From: Alphaproteobacteria bacterium
GTDB lineage: Bacteria; Pseudomonadota; Alphaproteobacteria; Micavibrionales; Micavibrionaceae
Direction: 5' to 3'
Assembly (NCBI GenBank): GCA_002690045.1
Contig: NZDE01000011.1
Coordinates: 462,582-526,581, forward strand
Length of the DNA: 64,000 nucleotides
The translations under genes were made by a program, and so were the position numbers. The notes below the pieces were generated by a model. The model was not told where the DNA came from. It did no database searches and was given only the letters and a program-made list of their open reading frames with translations. This document shows positions 8,323 through 16,444 of the stretch, piece by piece; positions within the stretch are counted from its first letter, which is position 1, and the number at the start of each line of letters is the position of its first letter.

Positions 8323-8628
8323 TTATTGACCGGATTTTGCTTGGGCAATCAGGCGTTCGATTTGTAGGATTAAGGCACGCTGCCCTTCACGGTAGCGCAG
8401 CATTTTATCATCCGCATCTGGGCCTAGGGCGTTGCAGCTATATTGGCTGTGCAGCCATGCCAAAACTTTTTCACCATCCGCCGTTGAAAAGCAGCGCAGA
8501 AAAGACGGCGCGATTTCGCGCGCCGCCTTCCCCTGACTTTGGAGGTGGTGTTTACGACAGGCCGCGAAGGCCGGAGACAAGGCTGTGTCATGATGATCAC
8601 CATGACGCATGCATGCTTTTTTAAACAT
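8323..8628 (-). CDS. Bbp19-like phage structural protein
   Basis: A 101-residue protein whose C-terminal half has the pattern of the Bbp19 family: CFSTADGEKVLAWL, then YREGQRALILQIERLI. This small family usually sits directly after the portal gene in podovirus-like prophages. The N-terminal 45 residues are rich in histidine and cysteine (HGDHHD, CRKHH). Its ATG at 8628 overlaps the end of the portal gene (stop at 8621) by eight bases, which suggests coupled translation. The function within the virion is not established. Confidence 0.65.
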   Translation of the reverse strand: MFKKACMRHGDHHDTALSPAFAACRKHHLQSQGKAAREIAPSFLRCFSTADGEKVLAWLHSQYSCNALGPDADDKMLRYREGQRALILQIERLIAQAKSGQ

Positions 8629-10177
8629 TACCTGCCCCTCCTTCGCTTATGTCTTGCAGAACGTTTAACCCATCCACATCCTGCGCCACACCATCACTCC
8701 CTTCGGTAAAACCAAGTGCGCTTGCCAAACTGTCATCCCGTTTAATCAGGTGGTTTGGCACCCCCAGTGCTTCGCCCAAAAATTTTGCGGCAGCGACTTG
8801 GTCAATCACCATGGCGGCAGCAGGACCGAGCGCCTGCACCGTTTGCAACCATGATAAAGTTGTTTGAATATTACGCTGCCCCTGCGCCCGCGCTAGTGGT
8901 GAGCGGTATTCAAGCGCAATGCTGCGCCCATCAAGGATAATATCCGGTATTTCCCCGCGGCGTTTGAGGATCTCCATCACACGGCGGATAAGCGGGGTAA
9001 GCAGTTCAGCCTGCAAGCGCCCATAAGTCGCGCCGAGGATTTCCGCAATTTCTGCGGAACGTTCCAATACTTCCGTTGCCGTCATTGACCGCCCGCCAAG
9101 CATGCCAAGGCGGTCAATCAACAAGGCATGACGAATGCGGGCGCGCAAGTCTTCGAGCACTAATTCAGAGACATCAAACTTACCGGGCATTTCAAGCGGC
9201 GTTAAACCGCGTGAACCAACAGCTTTCGGAATAACCGCACCGGGTTTCAGTTCAATATTCGCCGCATTTAACACACCATCATCATCGGCCTGCCAAATAC
9301 CGGTCACGGCAATTGACGCGTTTTTGAGGACGAGTTCCACCACCTTATTTGCGGTTTTAATGTCGGGCAGCGCCTTCATAACGGGTGAACGGCCATAGAC
9401 CTCACCCGGTGATTTCATCCAGCGGAAATTAATGAATGGCGAATTCGACAAACGCTGACGATGAATAAAGGTATCATCATCCGGCAACAGGACATCATAC
9501 ATATAATAGGTTTCATATGGCGTGACGGATTCCAAAACATTGACCTTTGTTTTCGGGTCTTTTTCACCTTGGTTAAGTAGCCTTGGTGGGAATTCGGCTT
9601 CAGGGAAGCGTGACTTCACTTGCTCATAGCTCATTTCAAAGCTACGGAAGGTGCTGTCGATTGTGCCTTTTGCGCCTTCAGCCACGGCAAATTGCTGTAG
9701 CGGCAAAGCGGTAAATTTAAGGGCAGAAAATTCACCCGGCGGCGCTTCCTCGATCATAATGCTTGCCGTGCCGCCAATGACTAAATCTAAAAAGCATTGA
9801 TGGATTTCAACGTTGAAATTACTGCGGTCGATATGGTCTTGCATAATTTTGGCGATGCGGTCGAGCTGCGGCGCCATTTTATCAGCTTGTTCTGGCGTCA
9901 TATCAGGCCCCGGTTTAAAGCCGAACCATGCTGACCACGGCGGCGCAAGGTTCGCAAGCAAGCTTGATGCCAGTTGATCCGTGGCATCCAATGCGGTGGC
10001 ATCGTAAATGTCTTTGCCATGCGCTTTACCTGCGGTGAAGCCGCCGCTATTCATGCTGCGCTGTGGCAGGGTGTAAGCGTAACAATCCGACCAGAGTGTT
10101 TCCCATTTACTTTTATTGTTCAAGGCGGCGTTATAACGCTCCTTGATCGTGTTCATATCCTGACGTTGCTGATCCAT
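8621..10177 (-). CDS. Phage portal protein (head-tail connector)
   Basis: The 518-residue protein has the T7-type portal pattern. Near the N-terminus are WETLWSDCYAYTLPQR and the acidic block DIYDATALDATDQLASSLLANL with PPWSAWFGF. Further along come YGRSPVMKALPDIKTAN, MTATEVLERSAE and a helical C-terminus. Twelve copies of such a protein form the ring through which DNA enters the capsid. The length matches T7 gp8 (about 536). Spacing to the upstream small gene is two bases, and the downstream gene overlaps it. No disruption is seen. Confidence 0.85.
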   Translation of the reverse strand: MDQQRQDMNTIKERYNAALNNKSKWETLWSDCYAYTLPQRSMNSGGFTAGKAHGKDIYDATALDATDQLASSLLANLAPPWSAWFGFKPGPDMTPEQADKMAPQLDRIAKIMQDHIDRSNFNVEIHQCFLDLVIGGTASIMIEEAPPGEFSALKFTALPLQQFAVAEGAKGTIDSTFRSFEMSYEQVKSRFPEAEFPPRLLNQGEKDPKTKVNVLESVTPYETYYMYDVLLPDDDTFIHRQRLSNSPFINFRWMKSPGEVYGRSPVMKALPDIKTANKVVELVLKNASIAVTGIWQADDDGVLNAANIELKPGAVIPKAVGSRGLTPLEMPGKFDVSELVLEDLRARIRHALLIDRLGMLGGRSMTATEVLERSAEIAEILGATYGRLQAELLTPLIRRVMEILKRRGEIPDIILDGRSIALEYRSPLARAQGQRNIQTTLSWLQTVQALGPAAAMVIDQVAAAKFLGEALGVPNHLIKRDDSLASALGFTEGSDGVAQDVDGLNVLQDISEGGAGNV

Positions 10178-10179
10178 AA

Positions 10180-10476
10180 TTATTCCCCTAAGAGTGATTT
10201 ACGTGTCGGCACAATGTCATTGCGGCCTAACAATCCACCAAAGCTGGTTTTTACTGTGCCTGCACGGCCGCGTGTACGGCGGGCGATATTCTCGGCGCGT
10301 AATGTCGACGCCTCTTTTTCGCTTAGGCCTTCGGTAGTGGTTGTATCCGTTCCCTGATCAGATGACGCTGAACCACTGCCCGATGTTGTCGTTGTCGTGG
10401 ATGTTGCCGAAGGTACGGTTACGTATTGCACGCGCACAGGCTGTGGCGCTTTGGGTTTTGAAACTAAGCTTCCCAT
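10180..10476 (-). CDS. Small conserved phage protein upstream of portal
   Basis: A 98-residue protein with a threonine- and serine-rich low-complexity centre (about 22-50) and a conserved-looking basic C-terminus: IARRTRGRAGTVKTSFGG, then RKSLLGE. Proteins with a similar RGR...RKTLLG ending are commonly encoded near the portal gene in prophages of proteobacteria, and their role is unknown. It starts at ATG 10476 behind AAGGAG and ends two bases before the portal start. Confidence 0.6.
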   Translation of the reverse strand: MGSLVSKPKAPQPVRVQYVTVPSATSTTTTTSGSGSASSDQGTDTTTTEGLSEKEASTLRAENIARRTRGRAGTVKTSFGGLLGRNDIVPTRKSLLGE

Positions 10477-10509
10477 TGCTTTTCTCCTTATCGTCTATGA
10501 GGTAAAAAT

Positions 10510-10878
10510 TTATGATGTTAACTGTCGGCGCTTTATCGCCTTATATAACTGCCAAGGGGTGATCACGCCGAAGGCGCGCAGACCGATCATGCGCTTAACC
10601 ATTTCCACGCAGGTGAATAGCATCGGTGGCTGCACTTTCTTTGGTGGCTTTTCGATTGCGACCTCGACCGCCAGACAGTTTTGCTGTTCAATCCAGTTAA
10701 TCACGTTATAGGTCGCGGGCAGGTCATGGCTTATAACTTCCGTGTAATGCGCCATTGGATCAATACTGAGCCAACGCCGCCCGTCATTCAGCACAACAAA
10801 ACAATGCCGAAAACCGGGGCGGAGGAATTTTAAGAGCCACAATTCACTCACGCCCGAAAATATAACCCAGCAGCGCAT
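10510..10878 (-). CDS. Conserved phage protein with Cys/His motifs, function unknown
   Basis: A 122-residue protein: MRCWVIFSGVSELWLLKFLRPGFRHCFVVL at the N-terminus and FTCVEMVKRMIGLRAFGVITPWQLYKAI at the C-terminus. I recognise the pattern from alphaproteobacterial prophages upstream of portal, where it has no assigned function. The conserved FRHC and FTCVE segments could be a papain-like cysteine/histidine arrangement, but this is a guess. It follows the previous gene after three bases. Confidence 0.6.
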   Translation of the reverse strand: MRCWVIFSGVSELWLLKFLRPGFRHCFVVLNDGRRWLSIDPMAHYTEVISHDLPATYNVINWIEQQNCLAVEVAIEKPPKKVQPPMLFTCVEMVKRMIGLRAFGVITPWQLYKAIKRRQLTS

Positions 10879-10881
10879 GGC

Positions 10882-11355
10882 TTATTTCCTAAACTCAGAA
10901 AATGTCGTTTCGTTTGCAGCCGTCATCGCATAAACCGGCATATCGTCCTGTCCGCCTTTCGGATCATGTTTGCGCACCCATGATGATTTTTCGGCGATGA
11001 GGCCTTTGGCTAAAAACGCATCTTCCAAAATCTCCATTGCTTCTGCCCAAAGGCTTGCCGCGCGCATTTCTTTTGGATGGAAGCGGTCTGGTGGGGTCTG
11101 GCGCATACCGTAATAATGCAGCACTTTAATATGCTCCCACAGCAAACGGCGGCCGCGGCGCAGGCGGTCAACTATGCTTAAAATATCGCATGGTTGGCAT
11201 GGACGATTATATAGGCCCAATGCAGCCGTATGGCGCGCGCCATCATTCAACGCTTGGTTTGCCATAACGAACCAAAGCCACAGCGCTTCCCCACTTTCAA
11301 ACAGGTCGTAATCCTCGTTGGTATTGACTACCGGATAGTAGTTTTTCTTGCTCAT
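10882..11355 (-). CDS. First gene of the phage operon, conserved, function unknown
   Basis: ATG 11355 (MSKKNYYPV) is chosen because GGGAG lies seven bases upstream. A frame extending to 11394 overlaps the operator region. The 157-residue protein has ALWLWFVMANQALNDGARH, RPCQPCDILSIVDRLRRGRRLLWEH and MRAASLWAEAMEILE. This helical pattern recurs just upstream of the portal module in alphaproteobacterial prophages and has no known function. It could be an early morphogenesis or small-terminase-like factor, but I see no helix-turn-helix. An SOS box lies 44 bases upstream of its start. Confidence 0.6.
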   Translation of the reverse strand: MSKKNYYPVVNTNEDYDLFESGEALWLWFVMANQALNDGARHTAALGLYNRPCQPCDILSIVDRLRRGRRLLWEHIKVLHYYGMRQTPPDRFHPKEMRAASLWAEAMEILEDAFLAKGLIAEKSSWVRKHDPKGGQDDMPVYAMTAANETTFSEFRK

Positions 11356-11398
11356 GTCTTTCTCCCTTGCACACAAAAAGTGAAAAATGAACACATTT

Positions 11399-11444
11399 GT
11401 TCCCTTTATGTTCTAAATATGTTATAAATAAATTTGAGAGTCAA
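11399..11444 (-). promoter_or_regulatory. Promoter with alphaproteobacterial LexA (SOS) box for the phage operon
   Basis: GTTC at 11399-11402 and GTTC at 11410-11413 are separated by seven bases, the exact GTTC-N7-GTTC consensus of alphaproteobacterial LexA. On the minus strand a promoter candidate precedes it: TTGACT (11444-11439), 17 bases, CATATT (11421-11416). The box therefore covers the likely transcription start. The first GTTC also forms half of a palindrome GAACA-CATT-TGTTC (11389-11402), which could be an operator for the S24 repressor. The site lies upstream of the phage gene at 11355 and about 90 bases ahead of the divergent repressor gene. Confidence 0.75.
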
Positions 11445-11504
11445 GATAAAAATAAGATTTTTTTCCTATTTTTATTTTTATGAAACTATGCGAGACTATG
11501 CAGT

Positions 11505-12140
11505 ATGTACACGCATGATGAAATTTGGGGCGCGATAGACCGCCTTGCGAAAATATCTGGATATTCAACATCAGGCCTTGCGATCAAAGCAGGGCTCGAC
11601 CCAACTAGCTTTAATAAAAGCAAGCGCGTACAGCCGAATGGCAAAGCACGCTGGCCATCGATGGAAAGCATTTCAAAAATACTCGCCGTGACCAATACGG
11701 CGATGGTTGATTTCGTGGCCTTGATGGATAGCGCAACAGACGCGCCTAACGCCGCAGCATCCATCCCCGTCTTAGGATTCGCGCAAGCAGGGCGCGAAGG
11801 TTATTTTGGTGAAGATGGCGCCCCTATTCTCGAAAAATGGGGCGAAGTGCCGCTCGACCATATTAATGGCGACGACTATTTTGCCTTAGAAGTAAACGGC
11901 GAATCCATGATGCCGCTTTACCGTGACGGTGACTTAATTATCGTTGCGCAAGGTGACAGCGTGCGCAAAGGCGACCGCGCTGTGTTTAAGCTGAATAACG
12001 GTGAAGTGATGGTCAAAGAAGTCCTTAAAAAAACTAAGGGGCAATATGTACTGCGCTCCATCAACAGTGATTTTGCCGATATAGACATTAAGGACGAAGA
12101 CATCCAATGGTGCGGACGCGTTGCATGGGTCAGCCAATAG
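11505..12140 (+). CDS. S24-family (LexA/CI-like) self-cleaving transcriptional repressor
   Basis: A 211-residue protein. The N-terminal part (about 1-70) has a helix-turn-helix-like segment (STSGLAIKAGLDPTSFNKSK). The C-terminal part is a peptidase S24 domain with NGESMMP (catalytic Ser134) and VMVKEV (Lys171). The AQ-AG bond at Ala95-Gly96 is the expected autocleavage site. In this family RecA filaments trigger cleavage and induction. It is divergent from the phage operon across a 149-base AT-rich region that holds the SOS box and a palindrome. It could equally be a resident chromosomal regulator, since related S24 regulators are common in alphaproteobacteria. Confidence 0.8.
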   Translation: MYTHDEIWGAIDRLAKISGYSTSGLAIKAGLDPTSFNKSKRVQPNGKARWPSMESISKILAVTNTAMVDFVALMDSATDAPNAAASIPVLGFAQAGREGYFGEDGAPILEKWGEVPLDHINGDDYFALEVNGESMMPLYRDGDLIIVAQGDSVRKGDRAVFKLNNGEVMVKEVLKKTKGQYVLRSINSDFADIDIKDEDIQWCGRVAWVSQ

Positions 12141-12219
12141 TTTGACTTAAACAGTCTGCCTTCTACTTGAATATGCGTAACTAAGAATATTGAAATCAAC
12201 TTATAATCAGGAACATATA

Positions 12220-12651
12220 ATGAAAAAACCTCATTCAATTGCCTATAAAACCAAAGCAACCGCAACAGGTGGCCGTACAGGCCATGCAAAATCAGAAGAT
12301 GGCCGTTTAGACGTTGCGCTTTCTACACCTTCAGAACTGGGCGGTGATGGAGGTCAAGGCACGAACCCTGAACAAATGTTTGCTGCAGGCTATGCCGCCT
12401 GTTTCATTGGCGCGACGAAATTTGTTGCTGGGCAAGAAAACATCGACCTACCAGATGATTTCAGCATTACAGGCGAAGTCGGCATTGGCCCAACAGATGG
12501 CGGGTTTGCGATAGATGTAGAGCTATTCATATCCCTACCAGCTATGGACAAAGATACAGCGCAGAGCCTAATAGAAAAAGCGCATCAAGTATGCCCTTAT
12601 TCAAACGCAACACGCGGCGGCGTAGATGTACGTTTAACATTGGTTGATTAA
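12220..12651 (+). CDS. ohr: Organic hydroperoxide resistance protein (OsmC/Ohr)
   Basis: ATG 12220 (MKKPHSIAYKTKATATGGR) is preferred over a TTG at 12190, because AGGA lies about nine bases upstream and families start here. The 143-residue product has the Ohr signatures TATGGRTG (Arg19), GTNPEQMFAAGYAACFIGA (Glu51, peroxidatic Cys61) and VCPYSNATRG (resolving Cys125). Ohr reduces organic hydroperoxides through this cysteine pair, using lipoylated proteins as electron donors. It is a cytosolic enzyme. No OhrR regulator is adjacent. The stop overlaps the stop of the convergent hydrolase gene. Confidence 0.93.
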   Translation: MKKPHSIAYKTKATATGGRTGHAKSEDGRLDVALSTPSELGGDGGQGTNPEQMFAAGYAACFIGATKFVAGQENIDLPDDFSITGEVGIGPTDGGFAIDVELFISLPAMDKDTAQSLIEKAHQVCPYSNATRGGVDVRLTLVD

Positions 12652-13586
12652 AGTTTCGGCGCAGGCGGTTTAGCTGCCTGTGCATCAACATCATCCTTCA
12701 AAAATGATTTAAGCGCCGTTGTATAATTCTTATACCCATCGGTGATACAGGCATGTCCTGCATTTGGTACGACATGCAGTTTCGCGCCCTGCACTTCGGC
12801 TTGCGCATCCTTCATGGTTGCTGGTGTTGCTGTGTCATATTCACCGCAAATAAACATGGTTGGCGCCGTGATTTGGTTTAAGCGCGGGAATAAATCATAA
12901 TCGCCAAGCGTGCCGCTATGGGTAAATTCGCTTGGCCCCCACATCTTGTTATATATCTCACGATTGGAACGTTTGGCGCTCGCCGCCACAGATGACGGTT
13001 TCCGTGATGCGCGGCAGAAATGGCGTTTACCAAAAAACTCATCTGCCGCTTTATAAGCATCGCTATCCGTTGTGCCATTAGCTTCGCATTCGCGGATAGT
13101 CTTTTGCATCTCAAGCGGCAATTGCGCCAGTAATCCATTGCAATCATCGACCCAGCGCTGCGTTGAAAGCAGCGGCGCAGAGAATACTAACCCCGCCACG
13201 CGGTCAGGGTATTTCAACGCAAATTCACCAATAATCACGCCGCCCCAGCTATGGCCAAGCAGTACGGCTTTATCAACATTCAGATGATCAAGCAAGTAAC
13301 GCGGCTCTTCTGCGAAACGTTCAACTTGCATCAATGATGTTGTGACTTTTGCAGGTGAAAGATATGAGCCTAATTGATCGTATCCAATAACGGGGCGTGT
13401 ATCTGCCAATTTATTAAGGGCATCATACATGCCAATATGTGACCCACCCGGCCCGCCGTGAATAAGCATTAATGGCGCACGCTTTTTATAAGCCTCATTG
13501 TGTGGCTCGTAATAACGATAGCCGACTTCCCCGCCATCAACTTTACACATGCCTGCGCGTTCTAATGAGTGCTTATTTATTGCCAT
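12648..13586 (-). CDS. Alpha/beta hydrolase, proline iminopeptidase-like (S33)
   Basis: ATG 13586 (MAINKHSLERAG) has GGGAGC upstream. A longer frame to 13649 lacks one. The 312-residue protein has the oxyanion-hole motif HGGPGG (43-48), the nucleophile elbow GHSWGG (Ser113), a likely acid at Asp251 (CGEYD) and His278 (NAGHA). HGGPG is characteristic of proline iminopeptidases and related S33 hydrolases that remove N-terminal residues or hydrolyse amides. The exact substrate cannot be read from sequence. There is no signal peptide, so it is probably cytosolic. The C-terminus is proline- and alanine-rich. Confidence 0.85.
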   Translation of the reverse strand: MAINKHSLERAGMCKVDGGEVGYRYYEPHNEAYKKRAPLMLIHGGPGGSHIGMYDALNKLADTRPVIGYDQLGSYLSPAKVTTSLMQVERFAEEPRYLLDHLNVDKAVLLGHSWGGVIIGEFALKYPDRVAGLVFSAPLLSTQRWVDDCNGLLAQLPLEMQKTIRECEANGTTDSDAYKAADEFFGKRHFCRASRKPSSVAASAKRSNREIYNKMWGPSEFTHSGTLGDYDLFPRLNQITAPTMFICGEYDTATPATMKDAQAEVQGAKLHVVPNAGHACITDGYKNYTTALKSFLKDDVDAQAAKPPAPKL

Positions 13587-13638
13587 TTTGATGCTCCCTA
13601 AACTGTATTTATCATAAAATAGACATTCTGCGGCTAAT

Positions 13639-13666
13639 TTGCAATCCAAAGTAAATTTGTTATGAT
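13639..13666 (+). promoter_or_regulatory. Promoter candidate for the LRR membrane protein gene
   Basis: TTGCAA at 13639-13644 and TATGAT at 13661-13666 are 16 bases apart. They point toward the gene starting at 13691, which has AAAGGGGG as ribosome-binding site. It lies in the 104-base divergent gap between the hydrolase and LRR genes. Confidence 0.5.
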
Positions 13667-13690
13667 GTTGCTAACATAAAGGGGGCAATT

Positions 13691-14884
13691 ATGGCTGCAA
13701 CAAAACAAGTTAGTGACCGCACACGGAATATATTCATTCTTATCTTCGCCGTTATTCTGTGTTGGTTTATGTATGACCGCTTAAGCGTTATTAGCAATAG
13801 CACCGTGCAAAACGCCACAATTTTAGACTGTGAAAACAGCTGGACTACACAGCGTACAGGCTCAAGCATGTCTAGCCCCACCAGAGATGTTGTTGTATCC
13901 GCCCCTGTTGCCATGACCGACGATGGACAAAAGGCGGTCGGCACAGTAAAAGTTCCCGAAAAACGATGCGATGCTATGATCGGCAATGCGGTTAAGGTCT
14001 ATATTCACAATACAGATCCTACAAAAAACCGAATTAATAGTTTCCTTCAATTCTGGTTTTTCCCAAGCATATTTGCGTTTCTGGCTTTTGCAGTTTTCTT
14101 TAACAGCCAACGTCCCGCGCTCGGCTTCTTTACAACGCTATGCTTTTTCGGCTTTTGTGGCTATATGGTCGCAAGCGAGCTGAATTATCTAGATCTCGGA
14201 AAGAAAGCCGCGTCAGAAAACATGAATGCTGCGCCGTCTGAACTAGCGCTAGATCGCTGCGTAAAGCGCGAAATGCTTGATAAAGGCTATCAGACCCGCG
14301 CAGAAATAACAAAGCTTGTATGCCAAAGCGCAAAGATAACGGATTTATCATCGATACATGATTTGACCAATTTAACAGGCATGTATTTACAAGACAATAA
14401 CCTCGAAAGCTTAGAAAGTTTAGGATATTATCCCAGCTTAAAATCAATCTCCGTGGCCGGCAATAAAATGCTGACCACCCTACGCGGTATTGAAAACGCC
14501 CCTAATCTTGAAGAGTTCCAAGCCAATAAGTCTGGCCTTATCGATTTAAACGGATTAGAGCAGCTGCCTAATTTAAGAATTATTGGCGCGATGATGAATA
14601 ATATTCAAGACATATCGCCATTAGCTAAGCTTGATAAACTTGAAGACGTTGTTCTTAATTATAACCCTATTAGCGATATAAGCGCTCTTACTAATAAACC
14701 CGCGCTAACCGCACTACAGGTTTATTCAAGTAAGGTCAGTGACATTACACCGCTTTATACAAATACAAAGCTTACCAAAGGCGGCGTTACATCTGATGTG
14801 GGGTATCCATGCGAACAAATCCAGCAGCTTAAAGCGCAGATAGATCCGGCCTCACGCTTCCATGTACCCGACGAATGTAAATAA
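13691..14884 (+). CDS. Membrane-anchored leucine-rich-repeat protein
   Basis: A 397-residue protein. A first membrane helix lies at about 14-27 (IFILIFAVILCWFMYD). A luminal segment (30-115) follows, with CENSWTTQ, and then two more hydrophobic helices (about 118-160). From about residue 210 it carries roughly six leucine-rich repeats of the internalin-like 21-22-residue type (LTNLTGMYLQDNNLESLESL, LPNLRIIGAMMNNIQDISPL, LDKLEDVVLNYNPISDISAL). It ends with a cysteine-containing tail (PCEQIQQ). Such repeats usually bind proteins. The topology and partner are unknown. It stands alone between divergent and unrelated genes. Confidence 0.7.
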   Translation: MAATKQVSDRTRNIFILIFAVILCWFMYDRLSVISNSTVQNATILDCENSWTTQRTGSSMSSPTRDVVVSAPVAMTDDGQKAVGTVKVPEKRCDAMIGNAVKVYIHNTDPTKNRINSFLQFWFFPSIFAFLAFAVFFNSQRPALGFFTTLCFFGFCGYMVASELNYLDLGKKAASENMNAAPSELALDRCVKREMLDKGYQTRAEITKLVCQSAKITDLSSIHDLTNLTGMYLQDNNLESLESLGYYPSLKSISVAGNKMLTTLRGIENAPNLEEFQANKSGLIDLNGLEQLPNLRIIGAMMNNIQDISPLAKLDKLEDVVLNYNPISDISALTNKPALTALQVYSSKVSDITPLYTNTKLTKGGVTSDVGYPCEQIQQLKAQIDPASRFHVPDECK

Positions 14885-14890
14885 GCACTT

Positions 14891-14926
14891 GTGATACGTG
14901 GCTGATTAGGCTATCACTCTATTTTT
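14891..14926 (+). terminator. Possible terminator after the LRR gene
   Basis: GTGATA (14891-14896) and TATCAC (14912-14917) form a six-base stem with a 15-base loop, followed by TCTATTTTT. The stem is short and the T-run interrupted, so it is a weak candidate. Confidence 0.4.
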
Positions 14927-14957
14927 GAAGATACACATTCAAAAAAGGCGGCTCAAT

Positions 14958-15632
14958 ATGATTGATAAAGACGTAATCGCCCAGCGCGCGGCAAAAATTC
15001 TCCTCGATACAAAATCTGTTCTATTTAACGTGGATGAACCATTCACATTAACATCAGGCAAACGCAGCCCTGTTTACATTGACTGCCGCCGTTTAATTTC
15101 ATTCCCTGCTGAACGCAAACAATTGATGGATGACGCCGCCGCAATGCTTTTGGAGGTGACAAAAGACAAGCCACTTGATTATTTGGCCGGCGGCGAAACC
15201 GCAGGCATCCCCTACGCAGCCTTTATTGCGGAGCGCATGGAAAAGCCAATGCTCTATGTCCGCAAAAAGCCCAAAGGCTTTGGCCGCATGGCGCAGATTG
15301 AAGGCAGCATGGATGATGACGGTAAGAACGTCGCCTTGATTGAAGATTTACAGACCGATGGCGGTTCTAAAAAACTGTTCGTTGATGTGCTACGCGAAGC
15401 AGGGGCAAATGTTGAACACGCCTTTGTTGTATTCCATTACGGCATATTTAAAGCGAGCGAAGAAAACATGAAAGCGCTTGGCATTACACTGCACAGCTTA
15501 ACCGATTGGTGGGCGGTACTAAAAACAGCGCAAGATATGAATTACTTTGATGCGCATACACTGTCTGAAGTCAAACGCTTCCTTGACGCGCCAACTGAGT
15601 GGCAAGATGCCTTTGAAGCAAAGGCAAGCTAA
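14958..15632 (+). CDS. pyrE: Orotate phosphoribosyltransferase
   Basis: ATG 14958 (MIDKDVIAQRAAKILL) fits the family start, and a longer frame to 14925 is unlikely. The 224-residue enzyme transfers phosphoribose from PRPP to orotate, giving OMP in pyrimidine synthesis. Visible features are FTLTSGKRSPVYIDCRRLISFP near the N-terminus, YLAGGETAGIPYAAFIAE, the YVRKKPKGFG lysine loop, and the PRPP-binding segment ALIEDLQTDGGSK. The length fits the alphaproteobacterial form. It may share a transcript with nadK, 45 bases downstream. Confidence 0.92.
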   Translation: MIDKDVIAQRAAKILLDTKSVLFNVDEPFTLTSGKRSPVYIDCRRLISFPAERKQLMDDAAAMLLEVTKDKPLDYLAGGETAGIPYAAFIAERMEKPMLYVRKKPKGFGRMAQIEGSMDDDGKNVALIEDLQTDGGSKKLFVDVLREAGANVEHAFVVFHYGIFKASEENMKALGITLHSLTDWWAVLKTAQDMNYFDAHTLSEVKRFLDAPTEWQDAFEAKAS

Positions 15633-15677
15633 TGCGTTTTAGCTTTGCGGCTGAAGACGCTTTTGGTATATACTAAC

Positions 15678-16442
15678 ATGATGAAACATATACATTTTAT
15701 CGCCGCCCCACACGACAAAGCGCAATCCGCGCTTATTGAACTGACGCAAACGTACGGTCAATGTGACATTGACAAAGCCGATGTGATTGTCCCGCTTGGC
15801 GGCGATGGAACGTTATTAGAAACGCTTAGCAAAGACATTACGCAGAACGTACCTGTCTTTGGTATGAATAAAGGGTCAGTCGGTTTTTTGATGAACCCTT
15901 ACCGCCCCGAAGATTTAATCGAGCGTATTAACAAAGCGCAATCATATGAAATTCACCCGCTGCGTATGCGCGCAACGACTGCGGATGGGCAAACCGTCGA
16001 AGGCGTTGCGTTTAATGAGGTCGCCGTATTCCGCGCCACCCATCATGCGGCCAAAATATCAATCTATGTTGATGAACATCAGCGCATGGCTGAATTAATC
16101 GCCGACGGTGTGATGGTGGCGTCCCCTGCGGGGTCAACCGCCTATAACTTTTCTGCGCATGGCCCTATTTTACCGTTAGGTGCAAATCTATTGGCGCTCA
16201 CGCCAATTAGTCCATTCCGCCCACGACGTTGGCGCGGCGCATTATTGCCACAGCATCATGAAATCCGCTTTAAGGTAAATGATCCTGAAAACCGTCCCGT
16301 TAATGCAACGGCAGACTCTATTGAAGTGAAAAATGTTGTAGAGGTTGCAATTTGGCAATCCAAACGTATTCAGCGTCATTTACTGTTCGACCCTGAACAG
16401 AATTTAGAAGAGCGCATCATTAGCGAACAGTTTATTATTTGA
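15678..16442 (+). CDS. nadK: NAD kinase
   Basis: The start is placed at ATG 15678 (MMKHIHFIAAP); upstream in-frame codons lack a ribosome-binding site. The 254-residue protein phosphorylates NAD to NADP. It has the catalytic GGDGT motif at 41-45, FGMNKGSVGFLMN, FNEVAVFR, and the second conserved block ELIADGVMVASPAGSTAYNFSAHGPI. The length fits the short bacterial form. The convergent gene downstream ends two bases after its stop. Confidence 0.93.
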   Translation: MMKHIHFIAAPHDKAQSALIELTQTYGQCDIDKADVIVPLGGDGTLLETLSKDITQNVPVFGMNKGSVGFLMNPYRPEDLIERINKAQSYEIHPLRMRATTADGQTVEGVAFNEVAVFRATHHAAKISIYVDEHQRMAELIADGVMVASPAGSTAYNFSAHGPILPLGANLLALTPISPFRPRRWRGALLPQHHEIRFKVNDPENRPVNATADSIEVKNVVEVAIWQSKRIQRHLLFDPEQNLEERIISEQFII

Positions 16443-16444
16443 TT

